Positions 33,873 through 42,779 of a stretch of DNA of 44,791 nt are shown here, piece after piece. The stretch covers positions 1-44,791 of the forward strand of contig JAEWNB010000204.1 of assembly GCA_023392945.1 (NCBI GenBank). The letters run 5' to 3'. Source of the stretch: Bacteroidota bacterium. GTDB taxonomy: Bacteria > Bacteroidota > Bacteroidia > Bacteroidales > WCHB1-69. The translations under genes were made by a program, and so were the position numbers. The notes beneath the pieces are model-generated. The model saw nothing but the letters and a program-made list of their open reading frames with translations, was not told the DNA's origin and searched no databases. Numbering within the stretch: position 1 is the stretch's first letter; each line of letters opens with the position of its first letter.

Positions 33873-35297
33873 TTACTCTTTCTTACTCTCTTTTGCTAAA
33901 TCGAGCTGTTTGGCTTTTCCCCATTTGAATACAATTCCAAGTTGCGTATTAGCATTGCTTGTGTTTAAGGGTGCAATATATCCCAATATGTTGTCGGTGG
34001 CAAGATATAAATAGACAAATCCAAGCCTCAGGCCCAGTCCGATTCCGAAATTGGCATAACTGTCGGGCATAATGGAATAGGTGCCACAGAGATCCAACAC
34101 TTTCCCAAAATGTCCATTATAGGCAAAGGTAATTCGGTGAAAGAAATTGTTCCGAACCATTCTCCCTTGGAAAAATGCGGTGAAACGGTGTTTAGGATTA
34201 ATCTGATAATAAAATTCTGCCGAAAATTTGGCATTTAAGTAAGTTGTAGTGGTATATTCTTCGATTTGATATGGGAAATACTCTTTCAGACTATCCAATA
34301 AATTGCTCCTGTACTGATCATCATTAATTAATTTGTTGATTTGATCCGCAGAGAAGCCTGAAAAATAAAAACTTCCATCACTGTAATATTGACCTCCATC
34401 AGCCAATTTGCCGGTTAATCTGACTCCCTGAGTCTTCCAGTTGATAAAGCCCCAATCGGTCATAGAGGCTCCAACACCAAAATGTTCATTAATCCTGACC
34501 CATGCCCCGATATCACACGCAAATCCTCTGTTTCCAAATAAGGATTGCCAGTTTTGCATGATATTATCGGTATTTACCTGTATGGTATTACTGTCAGATA
34601 GCGACAATGGAAGGGCAGCCATGACGGCAACATCGGCATTGTATAGCAAATTCATATTATAAGTCTCGGGATCCGTATATAATTGGGCATTTAATTCATT
34701 GGTTCTTATTGCTGCCATCCCAATCAGGAATTTAGGTCTTATTCCGATGGAAACTCTTTTGGTGATCTCAGCCTGAATTCCTAAACTGAATTCCTGATAG
34801 GCAGTGAAATTTAAGTTTAAGTCTATGTCTGCCGGATTGTCCGCTCCGGTGTAGCTCATGTTTCCGTTGACAGGTAAAGCAAAAAGATCCTTTGAATATC
34901 TGAAATACTCATCCACCCTGATGCGATAACTAAAAGAGAAAAATAGTCTTTTTGCCCTGAAGCCAAACCCCAGAATCTCTTCATTAAGATTCATGTTTAA
35001 CCAATTGCCGTATTTACTTAAACTATTGACAAACTTGTTGGCAGTAACGGTGGTGGGGTACCCCTGAGAGTCTGTTTTGAAAAGTTTGTTGTATTTAAAT
35101 CCCGTATTGGTGATGGCTAAGTCAAAGTTAGAAAGCCCGGGAAAACCAAAATAGCCCTTTAGCGGAGTGAAATTAGCGGGGTTTTCTGTTGTAGAATAAG
35201 GATTATATTGCATGAAATGCTGGGTGATAACCTCTTGTGCTTCTATTTTTGTAATGATAAATAGAATTATAATGATGGCTGATGCGATTTTTTTCAT
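33873..35297 (-). CDS. DUF5723 family outer-membrane protein
   Basis: This 474-residue exported protein (signal peptide about 1-20, ending IEAQ) opens its mature part with MQYNPYSTTENPANFTPLKG and GFPGLSNFDLAITNTG. This is typical of DUF5723 proteins, a Bacteroidota family of predicted outer-membrane barrels related in layout to PorV/FadL-like proteins. Many amphipathic strands follow, ending with FGIGLGLRLGFVYLYLATDNIL and IVFKWGKAKQLDL. The function is unknown. It lies 29 nt after the lipoprotein gene and 47 nt before pgi. Confidence 0.83.
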   Translation of the reverse strand: MKKIASAIIIILFIITKIEAQEVITQHFMQYNPYSTTENPANFTPLKGYFGFPGLSNFDLAITNTGFKYNKLFKTDSQGYPTTVTANKFVNSLSKYGNWLNMNLNEEILGFGFRAKRLFFSFSYRIRVDEYFRYSKDLFALPVNGNMSYTGADNPADIDLNLNFTAYQEFSLGIQAEITKRVSIGIRPKFLIGMAAIRTNELNAQLYTDPETYNMNLLYNADVAVMAALPLSLSDSNTIQVNTDNIMQNWQSLFGNRGFACDIGAWVRINEHFGVGASMTDWGFINWKTQGVRLTGKLADGGQYYSDGSFYFSGFSADQINKLINDDQYRSNLLDSLKEYFPYQIEEYTTTTYLNAKFSAEFYYQINPKHRFTAFFQGRMVRNNFFHRITFAYNGHFGKVLDLCGTYSIMPDSYANFGIGLGLRLGFVYLYLATDNILGYIAPLNTSNANTQLGIVFKWGKAKQLDLAKESKKE

Positions 35298-35326
35298 AGC
35301 GGCTGTTTTTTAAAGAGTTGCTTTTA

Positions 35327-36874
35327 TTAAAGATCACTTAGGTTAATTCCGGAACTGTTGTATTTGACTTTTATCCCGATCAGAGCTTTGACATACTGCG
35401 AGGCGTTCAGGTAAACCTGATTATTACCGGTGTTGATTCTCAGTCGGAGAATAATCTTGTCCGTGGTGAGTATCCTCTCAAATTTCTCTTTGGTAATTTC
35501 TATATATATCGGATTTGCAGCAGCAGGATAGCCGTTGAAGGAACCGTATAGAAGCTGTTCGTCGGCTAAAAGGGAATCTACTACATGGTTGCTTACGGAA
35601 TCATAAAAAAGTACCTGTGCATTAAGATTAATTGGGAGGGTGTTGGTTAAAGCAAGTCTGATAGTGGCACTTTCCACAATGTCAATGTTTTGAATGGAGT
35701 CTAACTTGAAATCAATGGTGTCCCGGAAAAAGGCATCCTGGATCTTGATTTCTAAGGGTATTTCAACCAGTAGTTTCAAACTGATGGTGGAATTTTCATC
35801 AATATAAATGGTGCCGGCATCAAAGCCTGTTGGATTGATGGTGGCCTTGCCACTGAATTTGAATTTATCATAGGTGGTCTTAAGGTGAATGTCTGAAATT
35901 CCTTCAATTTCATCTTCCTGAAAGGACAAAGGAGAGATGGGAATATTAACGATGACAGGAGAGGTTGCAAGTAGACTCGAAGATTCTCCTCCTCCGGAAA
36001 ATTGGGCAGTGTCAACCTGACAACGACCGGTAACCAGAAAGGAGTTTCGGGTATATAGTTTTAATTTGGGATGAAAAAAAGTGATATCACCTCCATAGTT
36101 ATCCGAAAACAGGTTAAAGTCAACCGATTCATTGATGTCTATGGAATATTCTGCAAGTTTCCCATATAAGGATTTAACGGAGAAATCGGAAATCGATATG
36201 GCTGAATGAACGGTATAGTTTTCCACAGGAGAAACAGCACCGGTAACAAAGTATATCTCCCCATCGATTGACAATCCATTTGAGTCCTCGGGAGTAACTG
36301 AATAATTGGAAATGTCAAAAACCTGATGATAGGTATTGACATTTAAGGAGGTAACGACAATGTGAAAATCCTGTCCTAATGAGTTATGAATGTTGGGGCA
36401 GGTTATTTCAATAGAGTATTCCTGATCAATATTGTTTGTTACATCAATGGTCAGGAGACCTGATTTTACTTGGGCATTTTGAATTAAAACCTGTTCGCTG
36501 TCGAATTGTAATTCCTGACTAAAGGGTAATCTGACAGTAGCTCCCGGTAATGAGGTGTTATTAAAATGGAAGTCTTTTTGTAATGCAATGTCATCAAAAG
36601 AAAGAAAATCAGCAGCTTTTATGATTTGATTCTTCTCTATTTTATAGGAGAACAATATAGAGCCATCTTCGGCAGTTGAAATGTATTCCTCATTATTCAA
36701 CTGATTCAGGATCTCTTCAACAGAGTATTGGGCATTAACAAGGGGAATTCCCCATTCTCCCGTCGCCTCAACTGAATTTAGTTTATCAAAATTGAAATTG
36801 TCTTTATCACACGATACTAATGAAAGTGCGATGAAAGATAACAAACAAATAAATAGTAAAGCTGTTTTTTTCAT
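35327..36874 (-). CDS. Lipoprotein of unknown function, beta-rich
   Basis: This is a 515-residue predicted lipoprotein with lipobox ALSLVSC at Cys22. The mature part begins DKDNFNFDKLNSVEATGEWGIPLVNAQYSVEEIL, then consists of strand-rich repeats suggestive of several Ig-like or beta-sandwich domains. I cannot assign a family. The frame extends to a TTG at 36892, but that lies inside the -7 promoter, so ATG 36874 is used. It is probably outer-membrane anchored and co-transcribed with DUF5723, which suggests that the two act together at the outer membrane. Confidence 0.8.
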   Translation of the reverse strand: MKKTALLFICLLSFIALSLVSCDKDNFNFDKLNSVEATGEWGIPLVNAQYSVEEILNQLNNEEYISTAEDGSILFSYKIEKNQIIKAADFLSFDDIALQKDFHFNNTSLPGATVRLPFSQELQFDSEQVLIQNAQVKSGLLTIDVTNNIDQEYSIEITCPNIHNSLGQDFHIVVTSLNVNTYHQVFDISNYSVTPEDSNGLSIDGEIYFVTGAVSPVENYTVHSAISISDFSVKSLYGKLAEYSIDINESVDFNLFSDNYGGDITFFHPKLKLYTRNSFLVTGRCQVDTAQFSGGGESSSLLATSPVIVNIPISPLSFQEDEIEGISDIHLKTTYDKFKFSGKATINPTGFDAGTIYIDENSTISLKLLVEIPLEIKIQDAFFRDTIDFKLDSIQNIDIVESATIRLALTNTLPINLNAQVLFYDSVSNHVVDSLLADEQLLYGSFNGYPAAANPIYIEITKEKFERILTTDKIILRLRINTGNNQVYLNASQYVKALIGIKVKYNSSGINLSDL

Positions 36875-36889
36875 GGCGGAATTTTTTTT

Positions 36890-36897
36890 CAAAAATA
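36890..36897 (-). promoter_or_regulatory. -7 promoter element of the lipoprotein/DUF5723 unit
   Basis: The minus strand reads TATTTTTG (TAnnTTTG). Transcription would begin near 36883, about 9 nt before ATG 36874. This excludes the TTG at 36892 as a start. Confidence 0.5.
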
Positions 36898-37046
36898 AGA
36901 ATTATTATTTATAATTAGCAAAATTCTATTATTCTTGTTAATTATAGTTTTAGAAATAAAAAATATTAGAACCTTGCGGCTTTTTAGGAATAAAGAAACT
37001 ACATTTTATTTTTTCCTGTTTATTTCTGAATAATTATAAGGCATAA

Positions 37047-37076
37047 AAAAAGGGAAGATATTGCTCTTCCCTTTTT
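37047..37076 (-). terminator. Rho-independent terminator of ppdK
   Basis: A 12-bp stem pairs 37047-37058 with 37065-37076 around a 6-nt loop, with a GGGAAGA/TCTTCCC core. On the minus strand it is followed by a T run. It lies 22 nt after the ppdK stop and would end that transcript before the lipoprotein promoter. Confidence 0.9.
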
Positions 37077-37098
37077 GGTAAACTATATCAAGTTATGA

Positions 37099-39834
37099 TT
37101 AGCAGCAGCCACAGTCGCATTTTGCATTTTTAATTTCAGCCTGAGCAGCAGCCAAACGTGCAACCGGAACGCGGAAAGGAGAGCAGGAAACATAGTTCAT
37201 GCCGGCTTTATAGAAAAATTCTATGGAAGCAGGGTCTCCACCGTGCTCGCCGCAAACTCCGACTTTTAGTTTAGGTCTGCTGGTTCTTCCCAGTTGAATA
37301 CCTAAGTTTACAAGTTGTCCCACTCCGTGTTGGTCTAAAGTGTTGAACGGGTCAGCAGGGATAATTTTTTCAGAAACGTAAGTATTGACAATAGCGTTAA
37401 CATCATCGCGGGAGAATCCGAAAGTCATCTGGGTAAGGTCATTGGTACCGAAAGAGAAAAATTCGGCAACTTCAGCAATCTCATCGGCAACCAAAGTGGC
37501 ACGCGGAATTTCAATCATGGTTCCGTATAGATAATCTACCTTTACGCCAAATTTCTTTTCTACTTCCTGATGAACTTTGTCACAAATTACTTTCTGATGT
37601 TTAAGCTCTTTTACAGAAATAGTAAGAGGAACCATGATTTCCAATTGAGGATGGAAACCTTCTTTAAGCAATTCTGCAGTAGCTTCAAAAAGAGCACGGA
37701 ATTGAGTTTCGGTAATTTCAGGATATACAATTCCCAGTCTGACACCACGCAAACCCATCATCGGGTTTACTTCATGAAGAGCGTCAATACGACGTTTGAT
37801 TTCTTCAAAAGCCATTCCTTTTTCTTTAGCCAATTCGCGTTGTTTTTCTTCGGTCTGAGGCACAAATTCGTGCAATGGGGGATCCATTAAACGGAATGTC
37901 AACGGTTTGCCATCCATCACTTTCAGCGTTCCTTTAGCAGCTTCGCGGATGTATGGTTCCAGTTCATCCAAGGCAACAATTCTCTCTTCGGTATTGGATG
38001 CCAGAATCATATTTCTCAGTTTTGCAAGAGGAGCTTCGCTGTTTTTGCCGTAGAACATGTGTTCAATACGGAATAGGCCGATTCCCTGAGCCCCGAAATT
38101 GATGGCGTTTTGTGCATCTTCCGGAGTGTCGGCATTGGTGCGGACACCCATAGTACGATGTTGGTCCACGATTTTCATGAATTCCTGGAAACGTGGATTT
38201 TCAGTGGCATCAATCATCTTGATGGCGTTTTCATAAACCCATCCTTTAGAACCGTTGAGACTGATCACGTCACCTTCTTTATAAGTTTTGCCATCAATGG
38301 CAACTTCGCCCTTAGCGAGATTGATTTTGATGCCTTCACAACCTACAATACAACATTTTCCCCAGCCGCGAGCAACGAGGGCAGCATGAGAGGTCATTCC
38401 ACCGCGAGCGGTCAGAATACCGTTGGCAGCACGCATTCCTTCAACATCTTCCGGGTTGGTCTCTTCACGAACCAAAATGTTCTTGATGTGCAGTTTGTTA
38501 TATTCCATTGCCTTTTCACTTGTCAGCGCAATTTTGCCTACTGCGCCTCCGGGACCTGCCGGAAGACCTTTGGCAATAACTTTATTTTTAGCTTCGTCAA
38601 CGGAATCCAAAATGGGGTGGAGTAATTCATCCATTTGGGCAGGAGTAAGTCTCATCACTACATCTTTATCGGTGATGAGCTTTTCGTGCATCATATCAAG
38701 TGCCATAGTGAGAGCAGCAACTCCGGTACGTTTGCCGACACGGCATTGTAACATAAAGAGCTTGCCTTCCTGAATGGTAAATTCAATATCAAGCATATCC
38801 CTGAAGTTGTTTTCAAGAATAGTACGAATATCGCAAAGTTCTTTGTAAGTGCCGGGCATCAATTCCTGCATGGAGTGCAAGTGCTTGTTTTGTTCGTTTT
38901 TAGTATCGTCATTCAACGGATTCGGGGTACGAATACCGGCAACAACATCTTCTCCCTGAGCATTGATCAGCCATTCGCCATAGAATTGATTTTCTCCGGT
39001 GGCAGGGTTACGGGTAAAGGCAACACCGGTTGCGGAATTGTCGCCCATATTTCCAAATACCATTGCCTGTACATTAACGGCAGTTCCCCAATCATCGGGA
39101 ATACCTTCAATACGACGGTAGGAGATGGCTTTTTTGCCGTTCCAGCTTTTGAAAACGGCTTTAATTCCGCCTTCTAACTGAGCTTTGGCATCATCCGGAA
39201 ATTCTGTTCCAAGTACTTCCATAACCTTGGCTTTAAAAGCATTGGCTAACTGAAGCAATTCTTCGGCAGTGATTTCGGTGTCTGATTTATATCCTTTGTT
39301 ATGTTTATATTCGTCGAGCATGTCGTCGAGAACTTTGCGGATTCCTATTCCATCCTTGGACTCAATACCTTCTGACTTTTCCATTACGACATCGGCATAC
39401 ATCATGATAAGTCTTCTGTAGGAGTCGTAAACAAAACGGGGATTATTGGTTTTCTTGATCAATCCGGGGATTGTTTTGGAGCTAAGACCAATATTTAAAA
39501 CGGTATCCATCATTCCCGGCATTGAACTGCGGGCACCCGAGCGGCAAGAAACCAGCAACGGATTGTCGGGATCATCATATTTAAGTCCCATTATGGATTC
39601 AACATTTTTCATGGCAGCCCATACATCAGGCATTAACGTGGCAGGAAGTTGCAAGTTATTTGCATAATAAGCGGTGCAACATTCGGTTGTAATGGTCAAA
39701 CCTGCCGGAACAGGGAGTCCGAGATGACACATTTCGGCAAGATTAGCACCCTTGCCACCTAACAAATTTTTCATGTCGGCTTTACCTTCGGCACTCTTTC
39801 CGCCAAAAGTGTAAACATACTTTACATTACTCAT
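37099..39834 (-). CDS. ppdK: Pyruvate, phosphate dikinase
   Basis: PPDK interconverts pyruvate, ATP and phosphate with phosphoenolpyruvate, AMP and pyrophosphate, common in anaerobes. The ATP-grasp domain holds GGKGANLAEMCHLGLPVPAG (27-46) and CRSGARSSMPGMMDTVLN (97-114). The phosphohistidine domain has GGMTSHAALVARG (478-490, His483), and the PEP-binding barrel ends with GVCGEHGGDPAS and NYVSCSPFRVPVARLAAAQA. At 911 residues it is slightly longer than typical (about 875). It ends in an unusual cysteine-rich tail, KCDCGCC. It is a single-gene transcript with its own promoter and terminator. Confidence 0.97.
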   Translation of the reverse strand: MSNVKYVYTFGGKSAEGKADMKNLLGGKGANLAEMCHLGLPVPAGLTITTECCTAYYANNLQLPATLMPDVWAAMKNVESIMGLKYDDPDNPLLVSCRSGARSSMPGMMDTVLNIGLSSKTIPGLIKKTNNPRFVYDSYRRLIMMYADVVMEKSEGIESKDGIGIRKVLDDMLDEYKHNKGYKSDTEITAEELLQLANAFKAKVMEVLGTEFPDDAKAQLEGGIKAVFKSWNGKKAISYRRIEGIPDDWGTAVNVQAMVFGNMGDNSATGVAFTRNPATGENQFYGEWLINAQGEDVVAGIRTPNPLNDDTKNEQNKHLHSMQELMPGTYKELCDIRTILENNFRDMLDIEFTIQEGKLFMLQCRVGKRTGVAALTMALDMMHEKLITDKDVVMRLTPAQMDELLHPILDSVDEAKNKVIAKGLPAGPGGAVGKIALTSEKAMEYNKLHIKNILVREETNPEDVEGMRAANGILTARGGMTSHAALVARGWGKCCIVGCEGIKINLAKGEVAIDGKTYKEGDVISLNGSKGWVYENAIKMIDATENPRFQEFMKIVDQHRTMGVRTNADTPEDAQNAINFGAQGIGLFRIEHMFYGKNSEAPLAKLRNMILASNTEERIVALDELEPYIREAAKGTLKVMDGKPLTFRLMDPPLHEFVPQTEEKQRELAKEKGMAFEEIKRRIDALHEVNPMMGLRGVRLGIVYPEITETQFRALFEATAELLKEGFHPQLEIMVPLTISVKELKHQKVICDKVHQEVEKKFGVKVDYLYGTMIEIPRATLVADEIAEVAEFFSFGTNDLTQMTFGFSRDDVNAIVNTYVSEKIIPADPFNTLDQHGVGQLVNLGIQLGRTSRPKLKVGVCGEHGGDPASIEFFYKAGMNYVSCSPFRVPVARLAAAQAEIKNAKCDCGCC

Positions 39835-39889
39835 TTTTAATAATTTAAAAGTTTATGATAGCTTTATTTTCATTTAATTTTCAGGAGCG

Positions 39890-39897
39890 CAAATTTA
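39890..39897 (-). promoter_or_regulatory. -7 promoter element of ppdK
   Basis: The minus strand reads TAAATTTG (TAnnTTTG). The predicted transcript start is near 39883, with a leader of about 48 nt before ATG 39834. No strong -33 box is visible. Confidence 0.5.
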
Positions 39898-40009
39898 CAA
39901 AAAATAATCTATTAGAGTATTTTTTGAAGTAAATTATATAATTATAGATACTATGTTTAATTTTTTTAACGATTAAGAATGCCGGTTTCAACCAAAAGAA
40001 TCTGCCATT

Positions 40010-40723
40010 TCAAATGGTACCTTTCAGGAATTTCTGTCTGAGCTTTTCCGGAAAGCGCTCTATGGAATAGCGCAACATGGTACGGGGCATCACTTTATAC
40101 CTGGATTCTTCAAGAAGAAATTGAAGCAGGGTGTCAAAATCTCGTTTGCCCACTTCTCTCAACATCCAACCCACCGCTTTATGAATCAGATCGTGGGGAT
40201 GGTGGAGCAGTATCCTGGAAATTGCTAGGGTGTCGGTGTAAGATTTGTGCTGGATAAAGTATAAAGTGGAGATGATGCTGATTCTTTGTAGCCACAGATG
40301 GTTGGTCCGGGCAAATTGATAGAGAGGTTCTCGGGATTTATCCCATAGAAAAGCTCCGACAATATCTTTGGAGGATAAGTCAACCAAATCCCAATTGTTG
40401 ATCCGGTCAGCTTTACTTATATAATATTGGTAGATCTTTTCTTGCTCTTTTTCATCTTTCGATTTTTTAAATGTATCGACGAGAAAAAAGAGTGCCAGCA
40501 TTCTGCATTCGTGATATTCGTCATTAAGAAGCGCGTCTATTTCTTTAAATTCTAATGTCTTATACTTCTTTACCATGGCGCGAAGTTTGGGCACCACCAC
40601 ACCGATAAATTTATCTCCTTCACCGTATTGCCCTTTGCCGGTTTTAAAGAAATAGGGTAGGAATGCCTCTTTTTGAGGATCTGAAATCTGAAAGAGTTCT
40701 TGCTTTAAGGCTGCTGCTGTCAT
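40010..40723 (-). CDS. AlkD-like DNA alkylation repair protein (HEAT-repeat glycosylase)
   Basis: This 237-residue protein belongs to the DNA alkylation repair family. AlkD removes positively charged alkylated bases such as 3- and 7-methylpurines, using a superhelical array of HEAT-like repeats. Supporting segments are GEGDKFIGVVVPKLRAMVKK near 35-54, ADRINNWDLVDLSSKDIVG near 110-128 and HKAVGWMLREVGKRD near 181-195, where the family has its key DNA-contacting Trp/Asp/Arg residues. The length is normal. It lies 37 nt downstream of the FISUMP gene on the same strand, with no functional link. Confidence 0.92.
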   Translation of the reverse strand: MTAAALKQELFQISDPQKEAFLPYFFKTGKGQYGEGDKFIGVVVPKLRAMVKKYKTLEFKEIDALLNDEYHECRMLALFFLVDTFKKSKDEKEQEKIYQYYISKADRINNWDLVDLSSKDIVGAFLWDKSREPLYQFARTNHLWLQRISIISTLYFIQHKSYTDTLAISRILLHHPHDLIHKAVGWMLREVGKRDFDTLLQFLLEESRYKVMPRTMLRYSIERFPEKLRQKFLKGTI

Positions 40724-40760
40724 AGATGTGTTTTTTTCTCGTCAATAGAATATCGCTTGA

Positions 40761-41672
40761 CTATTCTTTACTAAATTTTCCTTTCGATACTATTTTATCA
40801 TTACTTTTTATGAGGTAAAAATAGATTCCATTGCCGTAGTGGCTCATGTCCAGTTGGAGTTGATTATGTAGCATCTGACCGGAGAATATTGCTTTACCTA
40901 AAATGTCGTAAATAATCAAATCCAAAGCGGTTTTATCTTTAGATTCTATACTAAAGTTTACGATTCCGGTGGTTGGATTCGGATAGATTTTAAATTCAAT
41001 ATTGTTATCTAAGAGGTTAATATCTGAGGAGCTATTTTTTACACATCTGCAGGAACTTTTAATAGCTGTTTTAGAGGAACCGTATAAATTAAATAGATAA
41101 GGACCGGAGCTTTGTATTTGGATCTCTTTTGCGTCAGTTCCATCTTCAGTGGAAGTCCAAAATTTAGCCTGAGACCTATAATAAAAATAGATATCGCTAT
41201 TTTGATGTCCGCCGCCATGTGCATTGAATCCACTGGAATTGTCATTGTAGGTGATGTCATCCCAATAAGTCAGATTGGTTGATTTCATCTTTTTCCCGGC
41301 AACACTTGAACCTCCAAGGTAATTGATCAGAATGTTGTATTCGGAAAGAGAGGGAACATGCCAACCGGTGGGACATATCCCTTGTGCGCTTTCTGTGGTC
41401 GCCTCTTTCATCATTGCCGGCCAGGTATATAAATAGCCCAATGCCGTTACGGTACTGTTATCTCCATTGCAGGGGCTCATATACTGAGGGTTTACATCGG
41501 TGCCATCTGCATATTTGGTGGATCTGACATTGTCTGACATCCAAGTTTGAGTCCCAATGGTTACGGTGTTATAAACATTTCCTTCGTAATCCGTTACGGT
41601 TTGTGCGTTTAAAATTCCGCTACAGGATAATACTGTAAATAGTAAAACTAATTGGTGTAGTTGTTTTTTCAT
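40761..41672 (-). CDS. FISUMP-domain protein with T9SS sorting domain
   Basis: This is a 303-residue secreted protein. A signal peptide (about 1-23) precedes a Fibrobacter-succinogenes major paralogous (FISUMP) domain at about 25-215. It is recognisable from YEGNVYNTVTIGTQTWMSDN, GLYTWPAM-like LGYLYTWPAMM, GICPTGWHVPSLSEYN, FWTSTEDG and a closing SSCRCVKN. The last 80 residues start IEFKIYPNPTTGIVNFSI and end YFYLIKSNDKIVSKGKF, a type A T9SS sorting domain. It should be surface-exposed; the biological role of FISUMP domains is not established. Its upstream region holds the repeated hairpin element. Confidence 0.9.
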   Translation of the reverse strand: MKKQLHQLVLLFTVLSCSGILNAQTVTDYEGNVYNTVTIGTQTWMSDNVRSTKYADGTDVNPQYMSPCNGDNSTVTALGYLYTWPAMMKEATTESAQGICPTGWHVPSLSEYNILINYLGGSSVAGKKMKSTNLTYWDDITYNDNSSGFNAHGGGHQNSDIYFYYRSQAKFWTSTEDGTDAKEIQIQSSGPYLFNLYGSSKTAIKSSCRCVKNSSSDINLLDNNIEFKIYPNPTTGIVNFSIESKDKTALDLIIYDILGKAIFSGQMLHNQLQLDMSHYGNGIYFYLIKSNDKIVSKGKFSKE

Positions 41673-41711
41673 TTTATTAGAATTAAAATTTTCCTACTCA
41701 TATAGCTTTTC

Positions 41712-41780
41712 GGTATCGCTCCGTTTTTCTAGTGGTTTCCGGACTCCACTTCTCAGGTTAACAATCTTAATAAGAAAGCT
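41712..41780. repeat. Diverged direct repeat with hairpin, copy 1
   Basis: This element of about 68 nt is repeated in the same orientation about 182 nt further on. Shared blocks are GCTCCGTTTTT, a hairpin, and a TTAACAAT...TAATAA end. The hairpin here pairs AGTGG with CCACT around a 10-nt loop. It lies within the predicted 5' leader of the FISUMP gene on the minus strand. No known RNA family is recognised. Confidence 0.7.
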
Positions 41781-41819
41781 TACTTTGGGTTTTAGTTACT
41801 TTTTATTTTTAAAAAAATG

Positions 41820-41827
41820 CAAAAATA
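41820..41827 (-). promoter_or_regulatory. -7 promoter element of the FISUMP gene
   Basis: The minus strand reads TATTTTTG (TAnnTTTG). A transcript from about 41813 would have a leader of about 141 nt before ATG 41672. That leader contains repeat copy 1 in full, while copy 2 lies upstream of this promoter. Confidence 0.5.
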
Positions 41828-41893
41828 AAAGTTTTTACATTTTATCAAACAGATTTCTCCTGTTTTGATGCTTTTTTCGCCAATCTCTTTTTT

Positions 41894-41962
41894 TGTATTG
41901 CTCCGTTTTTGTAATGGTTCCCTGACTCCATTTTTCGTTTAACAATTTTGGTAATAATACAA
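41894..41962. repeat. Diverged direct repeat with hairpin, copy 2
   Basis: This is the second copy of the element at 41712. The hairpin pairs AATGG with CCATT around a 10-nt loop, the same geometry as copy 1 but with one G-C pair changed to A-T on both sides. It begins 25 nt beyond the stop of the methyltransferase gene on the minus strand. The rest of the 315-nt gap between the two genes is AT-rich and holds no coding sequence. A weak TCAAACAG/CTGTTTTGA inverted repeat lies between the copies. Confidence 0.7.
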
Positions 41963-41987
41963 AGTTGGTATTTTATGTTCCTTCATT

Positions 41988-42749
41988 TTATCTTTCTGCA
42001 ATGACTAACATTTCATAATCATCCGTGGTTAATTTATCTTCCCGCGAAAATGCTCCGAGTTTTGCCCCGAAAATCTCAACCTTGGTGAATCCAAGGGATT
42101 TCAACAACCAGGTGATTTCGCTCGGAATATAATATCGTTCATTACATTCGAGCTCTTTTACAATGCCATGGTCATCTTCAACTTTGGTTATGTTGAAATC
42201 TCTGAATGTCATTAAATCAAAGTTGTTCTTGTGATAGGTGGCATTCCCCTCATCGACCGTTGAAGCACAAAACTCTTCGATAGAATTAAATATGGGAAAC
42301 AGTCCATTGAGGGTGGTGAAGATAAATTTTGCATTTTCTTTCAATGACTTAGAAACATTCCTGAGAATTTCAAAATTCATTTCATCTGTTTCCATTAAAG
42401 GAAAACCACCTTCGCACATCATGATGGCTACATCAAATTGCTTGTCAAAGGGCAAATTTCGGGCATCGTGTTTTAAAAAATCTATTTGCAAACCATTTTG
42501 TTTTGCCTTTTCTCTCGCTTTTTCAAGTAAGGAATCAGACAAATCAATACCGGTCACGGAATATCCTCTCTTGGTCAATTCAATGGAATGACGACCGGTG
42601 CCGCATGCTATATCAATTATTTTTAAGGCTTTATTGTGATTTATCTCTTTCTCAATAAAATCACATTCGCCGATGGTTCCTTGTGCAAAATTTTCCCGGT
42701 CGTATTTATTGCCGTAATTTTCGAATAAGGTCTCGTACCACTGTTTCAT
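41988..42749 (-). CDS. Class I SAM-dependent methyltransferase
   Basis: This 253-residue protein has the SAM-binding motif I IIDIACGTGRHSIELTKRG near 44-62, then GYSVTGIDLSDSLLEKAREKA (motif II acidic residue) and LPFDKQFDVAIMMCEGGFPL near 98-117 (motif IV region). These place it in the UbiE/Methyltransf_25-type Rossmann group. The substrate cannot be deduced. It follows the GNAT gene by 30 nt, probably as the last gene of a nhaA-GNAT-methyltransferase run. Confidence 0.9.
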   Translation of the reverse strand: MKQWYETLFENYGNKYDRENFAQGTIGECDFIEKEINHNKALKIIDIACGTGRHSIELTKRGYSVTGIDLSDSLLEKAREKAKQNGLQIDFLKHDARNLPFDKQFDVAIMMCEGGFPLMETDEMNFEILRNVSKSLKENAKFIFTTLNGLFPIFNSIEEFCASTVDEGNATYHKNNFDLMTFRDFNITKVEDDHGIVKELECNERYYIPSEITWLLKSLGFTKVEIFGAKLGAFSREDKLTTDDYEMLVIAER

Positions 42750-42779
42750 AATGTTACCTGTTTTGTGTAATATAATCTT

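Noticed and set aside
41850..41880. Inverted repeat TCAAACAG/CTGTTTTGA between the two hairpin repeats
   Set aside because: The stem is short with a bulge, and the following T run is interrupted, so I do not call it a terminator.
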